64,000 nucleotides of DNA from the NCBI RefSeq assembly GCF_000332335.1, contig NZ_KB235948.1, forward strand, positions 3,040,607 to 3,104,606, given 5' to 3'. The position numbers and the translations under genes were made by a program. How positions within the stretch are numbered: the first letter of the stretch is position 1; each line of letters starts with the position of its first letter. Origin of the DNA: Kamptonema formosum PCC 10802 (GTDB lineage Bacteria; Cyanobacteriota; Cyanobacteriia; Cyanobacteriales; Oscillatoriaceae). Under the pieces are notes generated by a model. The model was given only the letters and a program-made list of their open reading frames with translations. It was not told the origin of the DNA and did no database searches. Below are positions 27,129 through 37,724 of the stretch, piece after piece.

Positions 27129-29483
27129 ATGTGGATTACTGGCCCAACTCGCAGCGGCAAGACGGCTCGCCTGGTGCAGCAGTACCGCCTCTGGGCGGAG
27201 ATGTTCGCTCGCGAGATGTCGCCTCTCGACCGGCTCTCACTGGCCACAGCTGCCGGTGTTCCAAAACAGGGGCTCTCGGGAGCGGGGGGGCAAAGGAACA
27301 GAAGCAGCCAAAACCCAAAATCCAAAAACCCAAATCCCAAATCCGACGACCTCCCCCCCTTACCGGGCGCGCCAGGGATGTTAGTCTTTGCGGCCAATGG
27401 CTGGGTGGAACTGGCAGACCTGCTCGCAGGTGCCACCCCCGAGCCCTTCGCGGTCCACTCTACCACACCCCTGCGCTTTTTCCGGGATGAAGTCATCCTG
27501 TTCTGGCCATTATTAATCCAGCAATTAAACCTGAGAGCGCAATTCCCCTTGCGACTGCGCCCGGAAACCGAGCAGGAATTGGCCACTCAGCTGTGGCGTC
27601 CGGAACTAGAGGCAGGAACGTTGCGCCCAGAGGGAGTCAGCGAGTCGCGCCTGGTTCGCCGCACCCTGGACTTGCTGCAGCTGGCGGCGGCTAGCGGCAC
27701 GCCGGTGGAAGACATCCCTGTGATTTTAGGGCAGGGGTGGGCAGAGCGCGAACAGTCCCCCGGGCTGCCGGCGGGCGCGGGTGAGTTGCTGCGGCGCTGG
27801 CGGAGGTGGTGCTTGGAGCGGGGGTTGCTCACTTACGGGATTATTTGCGAGCTCTACTGGCGTCACTTGCTGCCCGATCCCACCTACCGGCAGCACTTAA
27901 CTCGGCGCTACCGGGCGGTGCTGGCGGATGATGTGGATGAATACCCGGCCATCGCCCGCCACCTGTTCGACTTCCTGCTGGATGCCGGGTGCGCCGGCAC
28001 GTTTACCTACAATCCCGAGGGTGCGGTGCGGCTGGGACTGGACGCAGACCCGGAATATCTGGCCGGTCTGGCCGGGCGCTGCCAAATAGAACCCTTGAGC
28101 GGGCGGAGCGGTTTAGCCAAAACCCTGGGAGATCCGGCGGTGGAATTGGCGCTTAATTCCCTCACCGTCCAGCCGAATTCCTTCCCCCTTGAGGATTCGG
28201 TGCGGTTAATTCAAACCACCTCGCGGGCGCAACTGCTGCGGCGAACCGCCGAGATAATTATTGATGCCGTCAAATCGGGACAGGTGCAGCCCCAAGACAT
28301 CGCCGTGATCACCCCCGGTTTGGACGCCATCGCCCGCTACACCCTGATGGAAATTCTCGGCAGCAAGGGGATAGCGGTGGAGCCCCTCAACGAGCAGCGC
28401 CCCCTGGCCAGCTCGCCGGTGATTCGGGCCCTGCTGACGCTGCTGGCTTTGGTCTATCCGGGACTGGGGCGCTTGGTGGACCGGGATGCGGTGGCGGAAA
28501 TGCTCGTGGTGCTGAGCCGGCAATCTCCAGGGAGCACCGGCTCTATTGCCCAGACGCGATTGCCCCTGTCTGGCAGCGGGGGAGAAACAGGGGATGAAAT
28601 TTCACCCTCGCTGTTTGAGGCGTCAGACTTCACACTTCAAACCCGCTCACCGCTGACTGCTGACATTGACCCGGTGCGGGCCGGCCTGCTAGTGGATCAC
28701 TGCTTTTACCCAGATATAGAGTGCCCCCGCTTGCTGCCGGTGACGGCGTTTCCCCGCTGGGACCGGCTGGGATACCGGGCCACCCGCGCCTACGAGGAGA
28801 TTGCCGGGTGGCTAAAAACACAGAGATTGCAACTGGAACAGCAGCTTATTCCCAGTCCTGTTTCGGTTATCGACAGAGCTATCCAGCAGTTTATGTGGAG
28901 AGGCGGCCATCTCCCCTACGATCAGCTGACGGCTTTGCGGGAACTGATTAAGATTGCCCAGCACTACTGGGAAGTGGATGGGCGACTGCGCCAAACTCAA
29001 GAGCGCACCTGCGGCGTAGGCGCAGGCGTCTCGCCTGCGCACTCTACCGGCGTTGAGCAGTTTATCTTGCTGCTGCGCCGGGGAACTATCAGCGCCAACC
29101 CCTACCCGAAACTGCCGGTTTGGCCGGCTGGCGGCGCTGTTACCTTGGGCACGATTTTTCAGTACCGCTTCAATCGCAAGTTTCACCGCTGGCACTTCTG
29201 GCTGGATGCCGGTTCGCCTTTGTGGCAAAGTAGCGGGGAAGCGGTGAGATTTGGCGCTTTTTTGTTTCTCCAGAGCCGGTTTGGCCGGCCTTGGGGCGAG
29301 GAGGAGGCCATTCTGGCTGACGAGGGGCGGCTGCGGCGGATTTTGCTGGATTTGCTGGGGCGTGCCGGTGAGCGGCTTTTCCTCTGTCACAGTGACCTGG
29401 CTGTGAATGGCCAGGAGCAGACTGGCCCGCTTTTGTCTTTGGTGAATGCGGCTATGCCGGTGTCTGAGCCGGTGCTCATTTGA
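27129..29483 (+). CDS. P-loop helicase-like protein (RecB/AddB-like), with repeat insertions
   Basis: 784 residues from ATG 27129. Walker A GPTRSGKTARLV lies at the N-terminus, and VLADDVDEYPAI looks like Walker B with DE. ESRLVRRTLDLL, SRAQLLRRTAEIIIDAVKSG and QDIAVITPGLDAIARYTLM resemble motifs of UvrD/RecB-like inactivated helicases such as AddB, which in cyanobacteria are annotated loosely as recombinase. Role inferred: DNA repair or recombination. Two in-frame insertions come from dispersed non-coding repeats: an N/P/K-rich stretch at about 27301-27345 and CGVGAGVSPAH at about 29012-29042. The gene overlaps the convergent kinase gene by 8 bases. Confidence 0.7.
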   Translation: MWITGPTRSGKTARLVQQYRLWAEMFAREMSPLDRLSLATAAGVPKQGLSGAGGQRNRSSQNPKSKNPNPKSDDLPPLPGAPGMLVFAANGWVELADLLAGATPEPFAVHSTTPLRFFRDEVILFWPLLIQQLNLRAQFPLRLRPETEQELATQLWRPELEAGTLRPEGVSESRLVRRTLDLLQLAAASGTPVEDIPVILGQGWAEREQSPGLPAGAGELLRRWRRWCLERGLLTYGIICELYWRHLLPDPTYRQHLTRRYRAVLADDVDEYPAIARHLFDFLLDAGCAGTFTYNPEGAVRLGLDADPEYLAGLAGRCQIEPLSGRSGLAKTLGDPAVELALNSLTVQPNSFPLEDSVRLIQTTSRAQLLRRTAEIIIDAVKSGQVQPQDIAVITPGLDAIARYTLMEILGSKGIAVEPLNEQRPLASSPVIRALLTLLALVYPGLGRLVDRDAVAEMLVVLSRQSPGSTGSIAQTRLPLSGSGGETGDEISPSLFEASDFTLQTRSPLTADIDPVRAGLLVDHCFYPDIECPRLLPVTAFPRWDRLGYRATRAYEEIAGWLKTQRLQLEQQLIPSPVSVIDRAIQQFMWRGGHLPYDQLTALRELIKIAQHYWEVDGRLRQTQERTCGVGAGVSPAHSTGVEQFILLLRRGTISANPYPKLPVWPAGGAVTLGTIFQYRFNRKFHRWHFWLDAGSPLWQSSGEAVRFGAFLFLQSRFGRPWGEEEAILADEGRLRRILLDLLGRAGERLFLCHSDLAVNGQEQTGPLLSLVNAAMPVSEPVLI

Positions 29484-30825
29484 GATTCAGCCAGGTTTGG
29501 ATTTCTTGTGCCAGCCAGGCGCACTCAACCTCGCTCAGTCCCTTACCGAATGAAAGATCGTGTCCGGATTCTCCCCGGAGGAGGACTTTTGGATTGCCTT
29601 TGCCGGTAGAGCAGCAGGCGTACCAAATATCCGACATTACCCACTTTTTTTCATAAATTTTCCGGCCAAACCACCGCCACTCCATTTCAAAACGGTTGCT
29701 GTTCCGGTTGAGTGAAATTTGAGTGTGCTGGCCCCAAAACCGAATACAGTCCTGAACTGCGCTCCACAAAAAAGCCAAAGCTAAAACCGCTATCACAAGA
29801 GATATAGCTTTCAATAAAGAGAAAGTTAAGAATAATAATGCGCATAATTTTAGGGAAAATTTGAGAATAAAAAACAGTGGATTTTTATGAGTCATCCAGC
29901 CTTCGGGAATGAAAATTTCTATGATGTCCGGAGACTTATTCACCACCACGCGAGTGTTGCGGGGCGGGCGAATTTTCCCAGTGGGGGGAGAGGAAGCCGG
30001 TTGAGAGGTGCTTTGCGCAGTAACGCCAGATTGGAGAGCCGCCAGCGCAACACCGGCACTGATAAATCGCCGCTCCAAGGCGGGTTCTGTCAGGTGTCCG
30101 ATCCAGCTGGCAAAGCTGGGACTCAGGCTAACCCTGTCGCTAAATTGAATCCGCATGTCGCGCTGGGGCAAATCTGCCGGTGAGGTGCCGGTGGCGAGAT
30201 GAATTAAAGTGGCTCCCAAGGCGTAGAGATCCGATGCCGGCACAGCTCGCCCGCCGAACTGTTCCACCGGCGCATACCCGTAAGTTCCCACCACAGTAAA
30301 GGTAGCTCCCTCCGCCGCCGCCTTGTCTTGCACTGCGCCAAAGTCTACCAGATAAACCCGCTCGTCCTCACCCCAGATTAAGTTGCTGGGTTTGATGTCA
30401 CGGTGGAGTACCGGCGGATTCAGCTCGTGCAGGTAAACCAGAATTTGCAATAGGTCTTCAGCGATTTTGCGGAGTTCCGTTTCGGTGAACTTTCTGCCCT
30501 GATTCAGCAATTCCTTGAAGGAAGTACCGGGGATATATTCCTGCACCAAGCCGAACCAGAGCGTTCGGTCATCGATAGAGAAATAATCGCGATATTTTGG
30601 AATGCGGGTGTGGGAAAGCTGTTGGAGAACCTGCGCTTCTCGCTCAAAGAGTTTGAGGTCATCCCACTGGACATCGCCGCCAAAGGACAGCAGTTTGACA
30701 ATCACTGGCTCCCCTGCGGGCTGTGCTGCCAAATCCTCAGCCAGCCAGGTTTGGCGACCGGCATTCTGTCCTAATTTTTGTTGCAGTTTGTAACGTTTGT
30801 GCAATACTTGTCCGGCTTGCAGCAT
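29476..30825 (-). CDS. Membrane-anchored Ser/Thr protein kinase
   Basis: 449 residues. Hanks-type kinase: Gly-rich loop replaced by LGQNAGRQTWLA, ATP-binding Lys44 (VIVKLL), catalytic HRDIKPSN at 141-148, DFG at 161-163, and the activation-segment end GTYGYAPVEQFGG. After the kinase (to about 270) there is a Pro/Ser linker, then two hydrophobic segments (PLFFILKFSLKLCALLFLTF, LVIAVLALAFLW) and a ~90-residue C-terminal domain with conserved Trp. It probably sits in the cytoplasmic membrane. It is paralogous to the kinases at 45927 and 47199. Confidence 0.92.
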   Translation of the reverse strand: MLQAGQVLHKRYKLQQKLGQNAGRQTWLAEDLAAQPAGEPVIVKLLSFGGDVQWDDLKLFEREAQVLQQLSHTRIPKYRDYFSIDDRTLWFGLVQEYIPGTSFKELLNQGRKFTETELRKIAEDLLQILVYLHELNPPVLHRDIKPSNLIWGEDERVYLVDFGAVQDKAAAEGATFTVVGTYGYAPVEQFGGRAVPASDLYALGATLIHLATGTSPADLPQRDMRIQFSDRVSLSPSFASWIGHLTEPALERRFISAGVALAALQSGVTAQSTSQPASSPPTGKIRPPRNTRVVVNKSPDIIEIFIPEGWMTHKNPLFFILKFSLKLCALLFLTFSLLKAISLVIAVLALAFLWSAVQDCIRFWGQHTQISLNRNSNRFEMEWRWFGRKIYEKKWVMSDIWYACCSTGKGNPKVLLRGESGHDLSFGKGLSEVECAWLAQEIQTWLNLK

Positions 30826-31700
30826 AATGTTGCGATTCCTTAACGCGCTAGAAAGAAAGGTTTGCAGTGGGATGGGTTCCGGAAAGCAGAACCCACCCTA
30901 CCAGGCTGCCAGGTTTTTACTAATTTTATTGAGCCACCGGTTGAAACCGAGACGGAGGTTTGGATATGAAGAGTTAAGAAAGAGGTGAGAGAGACATAGC
31001 CTGTTTAAAAGCGGGTTTGGGGGAGCGGAGGGGGACTTGTCTGTCAAACTGGAGACTTCGATGAATCGAGTGTAACACAGAGGCGATATGAACAACAAGC
31101 TATGAGGCTGCTATGAAAATGTATTATTCAGTTTTAACGTGGGCTGTAAGTGGGAAAAGGGACCCATGTCCTTTTGGCAAAGGAGGGGCTGTCAAAATCG
31201 AGGTAACGCTTGCGCCAAGAGAAGCGATCCTGTAGGTGAAGGGGGAGACAATGGCTTCACGAGCTGAGGCTCAGGGGGCTGGCTGACTGTTGGGCCGGTG
31301 GGGGTGGATTGGTGGTAGCGGATATCAAAGCAGCGATCTCCAGGAGCGTGACCTGTCCACTTCCTTGAAACTCTGACAAGAGAGGCGCTCTAGCTGTCTG
31401 AAGTCACCGCGAGCCAACGTTAATGGGCTAGAAGGGCGCAAACTTTTTTGGGGCCGGCATGGCCATTGCTGCTTTTCAGATCGCAAGCTTTTTCCCTTTG
31501 CAGCTTAGTAAAATTACTTAAAGATTAAATTTTGTTAAAAAGCGTGAGAGTTGTAAAAGTTAAGGGCATTATATAGAGAGGATGAGAGCAGGAGATGTCC
31601 GGTCAAGCTCGATGGCTTGGCGCGGCATGCCGGTGAGTGTGGGACACGTTTAGCGGGCTGCCTCTGACTGGCTTTCTTTGTACAGATCGGGAGAAGCTGA
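30826..31700. other. Intergenic 875 bases, divergent promoter region
   Basis: Separates two divergent signalling genes. It includes a GGATGGGTTCC...GAACCCACCC inverted repeat near 30868-30900 and AT-rich sequence near 31500-31570. I find no gene in either strand that I can support. Confidence 0.4.
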
Positions 31701-34700
31701 ATGAACATCACCCTACGGGGATACCAAATCATAGAAGCCATCCACACGGGAGTGAGAACGGTCGTTTATCGCTGCCGGTGGGAGGCGGAGGGTGCCAGCG
31801 CTATCATCAAAACCCTAAAGTCGGAGTATCCGACGCTGGAGGATATTACCCGCTTGCGGCACGAGCATAAAATCCTGCAAGGGCTCGACAGTGAGGGGAT
31901 TGTCAAAACCTATGGCTTAGAAAGCTCTCAAAATGGCTTGGCCCTGATTTTAGAAGATTTTGGGGCGGGCTCGCTGAAAAATTGGATGAATTCTCTGCCG
32001 GTGCCTGCAGTTGAGTTTTTGGGGCTGGGGATTCAGCTGGCGTCCGCTCTGGGGGAGCTTCACAAAAATCAAATTATTCATAAAGATATAAAGCCGCACA
32101 ATATTATCATAAATTCGGAGAGCGGGCAAGTCAAAATTATTGATTTTAGTATTTCTTCGCGGTTGGAGAAAGAAAACCCGACACTCAGCCATCCTGACTT
32201 GCTGGAAGGCACGCTCGCCTACATGTCACCGGAGCAAACGGGCAGGATGAACCGGTCAGTGGACTACCGGACAGACTTTTATTCGCTGGGCGTTACATTT
32301 TATGAAATGCTGACGGGGGAGTTGCCATTTAACGCCAGCGATCCGATGGAATTGGTGCACAGCCATATTGCTAAGATGCCGGTGCCGCCTCGCGCGCTGA
32401 ATCCGGAAATCCCAGAGGCGATTTCAAATATTGTGATGAAATTACTGGCCAAAACTGCAGAAGACCGGTATCAAAGCGCCCTGGGGCTGAAGTTTGACCT
32501 GGAAACCTGTCTGGTGAAGCTGCAAACTGTTGGCGCAACTTTCGACTTTACAGCCGGCAGTGCCGATAGAGCGGGGCAATTGCTGATCCCGCAAAAACTG
32601 TACGGGAGGGAGGCGGAAGTTGGCACGCTTCTGGAAACGTTCGAGCGGGTTTCTGCCGGCAGTGCCGAACTGATGCTCGTTGCCGGTTATTCCGGCATCG
32701 GGAAAACCGTGTTGGTGAGTGAAGTGCACAAACCCATTGTGCGGCAGCGCGGGTATTTTATTGCGGGGAAGTTTGACCAGTTCAAGCGGAATATTCCTTA
32801 CGCTTCCTTGATTCAAGCGTTTCAGTCATTAATCCAGCAACTGCTAACCGAAAGTGAAGCGCAAATCCAAAGTTGGAAAGAAAAACTGCTGGCGGCACTG
32901 GGAGGGAACGGGCAAGTCATTATCGACGTGATTCCGGAAGTCGAGCTGATTGCCGGCAAGCAGCCACCCGTAGCGCAACTGGGGGCGGCTGAATCGCAAA
33001 ACCGCTTCAGTCGGGTATTTAAACAATTCATCGGCGTATTTACAGCAAAAGAACACCCCCTCGCTGTTTTCTTAGATGACTTGCAGTGGGCGGATTCGGC
33101 ATCGCTGAAATTAATTGAACTGCTGATGACCGACAGCGACAGCCAATATCTGCTGCTGATTGGCGCGTATCGAGACAATGAAGTTTTTCCGACGCATCCT
33201 ACGGTCCAGACAATTGAAAAGATTCGCCAAGCTGGTGCGACTGTAAACGATATCGAACTCGGCCCGTTACAGCTGGCTCACGTTGAAGAATTAATCGCTG
33301 ATACTTTAAATGAGGGGGTTTCGGTTAAGCAGCTATCAGAGTTACTGTTCAACAAAACTCAGGGGAATCCCTTCTTCTTAACGCAACTGCTGAAAACCCT
33401 GTACCAGGAAGACCTGTTAGTCTATGACATATACTCGGGCGGGTGGCAGTGGTCCCTGGCGCAAATTCAAGCCATTGGCCTTACCGACTATAACGTTGTC
33501 GAGTTGATTGCCAGAAATCTTCGCAAACTGTCAAGCGAGACGCAGGAAGTTTTAAAGCTGGCAGCTTGTATGGGCAGCACGTTTAACTTAGAAGTTTTGG
33601 CCACTGTCAGTGAGAAATCCTCCTTAGTGACTGCAGCGCAGTTGTGGCCGGCACTTCAGGCCGGTTTGATTTTGCCTTTAAGCAACGAGTACAAAATTCC
33701 GCTGCTCTTCAGTCAGGAGGAATCGGGCGGGATTAGTTTAACGGATGTCAGGGTTGACTACAAGTTTTTGCACGACCGAGTGCAGCAAGCTGCTTATTCT
33801 CTGATTCCGGATAGCCGGAAAAAAGAGACACACCTGAGAATTGGCAAACTGCTGCTGCAAAGCACAGCGCCTGAAGAGCGAAAAGAAAATATCTTCGCTC
33901 TCGTCAACCAGCTGAATTACGGGACTGACTCGATCGCTTCTGAAGCGGAAAAATACGAGCTGGCGTCTCTGAATCTGACCGCCGGTCAAAAAGCGAAAGC
34001 GGCAACCGCGTATGAGTCGGCTGTCAAATATTTGAATGTCGGTTTGGGACTTTTGGCTGCAGATAGCTGGGACAGCCAGTATGAGCTGACCTTAACCCTG
34101 CATCTGGAAGCGGCAGAAGCCGAATTCACAGCCACCAACTTTGAGCGTTCGCAACAGTTAGCTGAGGCCATCCTGAAACAGGCGAAAACCCTGCTGGAAA
34201 ACGTCAAGGTTTACGAGCTGAAGATTCAGTTTAATATCGCTCAAAACCGGATGCCGGCAGCTGTAGGCACCGGCATAGAGATTCTGGAAATGTTGGGTGT
34301 TCGCCTGCAACAAGAACCCCCGCAAGAATTGATTATTGACGATCTAGCTGACCTGCCGGCAATGACAGATATCGAGAAACTTGCCGCCATGCGGATATTA
34401 ATGGCCATTGTCATAGCGGCTTATCTGGGAAATGCTGCGATGCTGCTGCCGGTTCTGTTTACGATGATCTCGCTGTCGCTCAAGTATGGGAATTCGCCCG
34501 AATCTGCTTATGCCTATGTTTGGTATGGGGCGGTCTTGTGTGGGCCAATGGGAGATATAGAGTCTGGATATCGCTTTGGCAAACAAGCCGTTACTTTGCT
34601 AGATAAAATTGACGCCAAACAGATTAAATGCAAAATTATTCCTGTATATTACGGAATTGCCCGACACTGGAAAGAGCCTATCAGGGAAAACCTATATCCT

Positions 34701-37700
34701 TTGAGTGAGGGCATTCAAATTGCCCTAGAAGTGGGCGATTTAGAATTTGCCTGTCACGCTGCCTCACATTATTGCTATTTTATGATTTTTAGTGGGGAGG
34801 ATCTGGAAAAAGTTGAGCGCGAGCAGACAAAATATGTCGATATGACGGTCAAGCTCAAGCAAGAACACGATACTTTATGTATCGATTTTTTCCGGCAATT
34901 GGTTCGGAGGTGGCTGGGCCAAACAGCAGACAGATATAGTTTGCTTGGCCGCGAAGAGGAGAAAGTAATTTCTTCCCTAAAGCAGTCAAACAATGGAACT
35001 GTGATCTTCCTGTACTGGGTCGCTAAAATTATTCTCCTTTATTCCTTCAAAGATTATGAAGGTGCGCTAGCGAGCGCAAGATTAGGGTTAGAATATGCCG
35101 GCTTCGGAAGTGGGTCAATGCACAGTGTCTTCTACAACTTCTACCACTCTCTGGCTCTCTTAGCGCTGTATCCGAAAGCCCAACCGCAAGAGAAAGAGCA
35201 GTACCTGAGCGAAGTAGAAGTCAATCAAGAAAAGATGAGGAATTGGGCCAGCCACGCTCCGCAGAACTTCCAGCATAAGTATGACTTGGTTGAAGCGGAG
35301 AGAGCGCGAGTTCTGGGGCTATGTGAGAGAGCAGTGGATTTTTACGAACGGGCAATTGAAGAAGCTGGGCAGCAGAAATATATCCAGGAAGAAGCGCTAG
35401 CAAATGAGCTGGCGGCGGAGTTTCAGCTATCCCTGGGCAGAAAGAAGATGGCTAAAACTTATATGACGGATGCCTACTATGGCTATATCCGCTGGGGAGC
35501 CAAAGCTAAAGTTGAAGATTTGGAAGCGCGATACCCGCAATTAATTATGCGATCGCCGCTGGCAGAAACTCCCGCAGATCGCGCAGCGACTGTCACACAT
35601 TTAACGAACACCGGCAATCCAACACAATTTCTGGATTTGGCAGCGGTGATGAAAGCGTCGCAAGCCATTTCTGGCGAAATAATTCTCGCCAACCTGCTGG
35701 ATAAGCTGATGAAAATTTTGATAGAAAATGCGGGGGCGGAAACGGGAGCGCTCCTTTTATCAAAATCCGGTCAATTTGTCGTAGAAGCGTCTGGGACTAA
35801 AGATGAGGTGCGGGTGCTGCAATCCCTGCCGGTGGCCACTTCTGGGCTGCTCCCCCTCTCGGTGCTCAATTATGTCACCCGGACTCAGAAAGATGCGGTT
35901 TTAAACGATGCCATTCGCGAGGGCATGTTTAACACTGACCCATACATCAGCCAGCACAAACCAAAATCTCTCCTGTGCGCGCCAATTTTCTCTCAAGGCA
36001 AACTCAATGCAGTTCTCTATCTGGAAAACAACCTAATTGTGGGGGCTTTTACGCCCAACCGGGTGGAAGTGTTGCGCATGCTATCCGCTCAGGCTGCTAT
36101 CGCCCTGGAAAATGCCCGCATCTATGCGGATTTAGAAACCGCCAAACAGCAATTAGAGGAATACAGCCACAAGTTAGAAGCCAAAGTTGAGGAGCGAACT
36201 CAGGAACTCCAAGAAAAAAATGCGCGGCTGGAAGTGGAAATCAAAGAGCGGCAGCTGGCCGAGCAAGCCGCCGCAGCAGCGAACCGGGCCAAGAGTCAAT
36301 TTCTCGCCAACATGAGCCACGAACTGAGAACGCCGCTCAACGGGATTTTGGGGTACGCTCAAATCCTCAAACACAACAAAAACTTCACCGAAAAGCAAAA
36401 CGTTGGAGTTCACATCATTCACCAGTGCGGCGAGCACCTGCTCACCTTAATCAATGACATTTTAGATTTGTCGAAAATTGAAGCCGGCAAAATGGAACTC
36501 CACCCCAGCGAGTTTCTTTTTTCGGATTTCCTGCAAGGGATTGTTGAAATCTGCCGCATCAAAGGCGAACAGAAGGGAATCGCGCTGATGTACGAGCCGA
36601 TGACGCCACTGCCCACCGGCATCCGCGCTGACGAGAAAAGGTTGCGGCAAGTTATAATTAACTTACTCGGCAATGCCGTAAAATTTACCGAAGCGGGGGG
36701 GGTGACGTTCAAGGTAGGAGTCATAGAGAATGGGGAGTGGGCGACCGGCAGTGGGCCATCTTGGCGACCGGCAGTTCCGAAAATTCGCTTTCAAGTAGAA
36801 GACACTGGCGTCGGGATCGCCGCCGATCAGCTGTCAAAGATATTTTTGCCCTTTGAGCAGGTGGGCGACACGATTCGCCAGACAGAAGGAACCGGACTGG
36901 GGCTGGCCATTAGCCGGCAAATCGTCGAGATGATGGGCGGCGAACTGAAAGTCGAAAGCACTTTAGGGAAAGGCAGCGCTTTCTGGTTCGATCTGGAGTT
37001 GCCCGCAGTGGAAGACTGGAGGGCAAGTCAAAAGAAAACTGAAAAAATCGTCAGGGGGTTTGCCGGTGCGAAGCGGAAAATTATGGTTGCAGACGATAAA
37101 TGGGAAAATCGATCAGTGGTCGTCAATCTGCTGTCTCCCCTTGGGTTTGAAGTGATTGAGGCCACCGACGGGCAAGACTGTCTGAATAAAGCCCTGTCCT
37201 TTAAGCCCGACTGTATTTTAATGGATTTGGTGATGCCGGTGATGGACGGCTTTGAGGCCACGCGGCGAATTCGCAAGTCTTCGGATCTGAAAGAGGTTCC
37301 AGTCATTGGCACTTCGGCCAGTGTTCTGTCCGCCGAATTCCAGGGGAGTTTGGAAGCCGGTTGCAATGCTTTTGTCCCCAAACCCGTCCGAGCCGAAGAA
37401 CTTTTAGAGTGCCTGCGCTTACATTTAGGTTTAGAATGGATTTATGAAGAGTCGGAAATGCCCGCTCTTGATGTCCAAGCCCCAACTCTCTCTGGAGAAA
37501 TCTCAGAACCAGAGATTATTCCTCCTCCTGTTGAAGAGTTGGCTGTACTTTTCGATCTCGCGATGAGTGGCGATCTCGGAGGCATCCAGAAACAGTCCGA
37601 AAGACTGCAACATTTAGAAGCCAAGTATGGGCCTTTTGCCAGCCATTTGATCCAATTGGCCAAAGATTTTGAAGAAGAAAAAATTTTAGCATTCGTAGAG

Positions 37701-37724
37701 CAGTATATGGAGGGGAACGCATGA
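31701..37724 (+). CDS. Ser/Thr kinase-ATPase-GAF-histidine kinase-receiver fusion
   Basis: 2007 residues, one continuous frame. Order of domains: Ser/Thr kinase (about 8-265; HKDIKPHNIII, then DFS in place of DFG); AAA/STAND-type ATPase (about 290-500, Walker A GYSGIGKTVLV near 331); a long helical, TPR-like region (about 640-1200); GAF (about 1317-1470); coiled coil; HisKA with the phospho-His in MSHELRTPLNGI (near 1539); HATPase (about 1647-1770); receiver (about 1792-1910, Asp in LMDLVMPVMDG); and a short helical tail. This is the HstK-type dual-specificity architecture of filamentous cyanobacteria. GGGAGAAG supports the start. The stop overlaps the next gene by 4 bases. Confidence 0.95.
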   Translation: MNITLRGYQIIEAIHTGVRTVVYRCRWEAEGASAIIKTLKSEYPTLEDITRLRHEHKILQGLDSEGIVKTYGLESSQNGLALILEDFGAGSLKNWMNSLPVPAVEFLGLGIQLASALGELHKNQIIHKDIKPHNIIINSESGQVKIIDFSISSRLEKENPTLSHPDLLEGTLAYMSPEQTGRMNRSVDYRTDFYSLGVTFYEMLTGELPFNASDPMELVHSHIAKMPVPPRALNPEIPEAISNIVMKLLAKTAEDRYQSALGLKFDLETCLVKLQTVGATFDFTAGSADRAGQLLIPQKLYGREAEVGTLLETFERVSAGSAELMLVAGYSGIGKTVLVSEVHKPIVRQRGYFIAGKFDQFKRNIPYASLIQAFQSLIQQLLTESEAQIQSWKEKLLAALGGNGQVIIDVIPEVELIAGKQPPVAQLGAAESQNRFSRVFKQFIGVFTAKEHPLAVFLDDLQWADSASLKLIELLMTDSDSQYLLLIGAYRDNEVFPTHPTVQTIEKIRQAGATVNDIELGPLQLAHVEELIADTLNEGVSVKQLSELLFNKTQGNPFFLTQLLKTLYQEDLLVYDIYSGGWQWSLAQIQAIGLTDYNVVELIARNLRKLSSETQEVLKLAACMGSTFNLEVLATVSEKSSLVTAAQLWPALQAGLILPLSNEYKIPLLFSQEESGGISLTDVRVDYKFLHDRVQQAAYSLIPDSRKKETHLRIGKLLLQSTAPEERKENIFALVNQLNYGTDSIASEAEKYELASLNLTAGQKAKAATAYESAVKYLNVGLGLLAADSWDSQYELTLTLHLEAAEAEFTATNFERSQQLAEAILKQAKTLLENVKVYELKIQFNIAQNRMPAAVGTGIEILEMLGVRLQQEPPQELIIDDLADLPAMTDIEKLAAMRILMAIVIAAYLGNAAMLLPVLFTMISLSLKYGNSPESAYAYVWYGAVLCGPMGDIESGYRFGKQAVTLLDKIDAKQIKCKIIPVYYGIARHWKEPIRENLYPLSEGIQIALEVGDLEFACHAASHYCYFMIFSGEDLEKVEREQTKYVDMTVKLKQEHDTLCIDFFRQLVRRWLGQTADRYSLLGREEEKVISSLKQSNNGTVIFLYWVAKIILLYSFKDYEGALASARLGLEYAGFGSGSMHSVFYNFYHSLALLALYPKAQPQEKEQYLSEVEVNQEKMRNWASHAPQNFQHKYDLVEAERARVLGLCERAVDFYERAIEEAGQQKYIQEEALANELAAEFQLSLGRKKMAKTYMTDAYYGYIRWGAKAKVEDLEARYPQLIMRSPLAETPADRAATVTHLTNTGNPTQFLDLAAVMKASQAISGEIILANLLDKLMKILIENAGAETGALLLSKSGQFVVEASGTKDEVRVLQSLPVATSGLLPLSVLNYVTRTQKDAVLNDAIREGMFNTDPYISQHKPKSLLCAPIFSQGKLNAVLYLENNLIVGAFTPNRVEVLRMLSAQAAIALENARIYADLETAKQQLEEYSHKLEAKVEERTQELQEKNARLEVEIKERQLAEQAAAAANRAKSQFLANMSHELRTPLNGILGYAQILKHNKNFTEKQNVGVHIIHQCGEHLLTLINDILDLSKIEAGKMELHPSEFLFSDFLQGIVEICRIKGEQKGIALMYEPMTPLPTGIRADEKRLRQVIINLLGNAVKFTEAGGVTFKVGVIENGEWATGSGPSWRPAVPKIRFQVEDTGVGIAADQLSKIFLPFEQVGDTIRQTEGTGLGLAISRQIVEMMGGELKVESTLGKGSAFWFDLELPAVEDWRASQKKTEKIVRGFAGAKRKIMVADDKWENRSVVVNLLSPLGFEVIEATDGQDCLNKALSFKPDCILMDLVMPVMDGFEATRRIRKSSDLKEVPVIGTSASVLSAEFQGSLEAGCNAFVPKPVRAEELLECLRLHLGLEWIYEESEMPALDVQAPTLSGEISEPEIIPPPVEELAVLFDLAMSGDLGGIQKQSERLQHLEAKYGPFASHLIQLAKDFEEEKILAFVEQYMEGNA

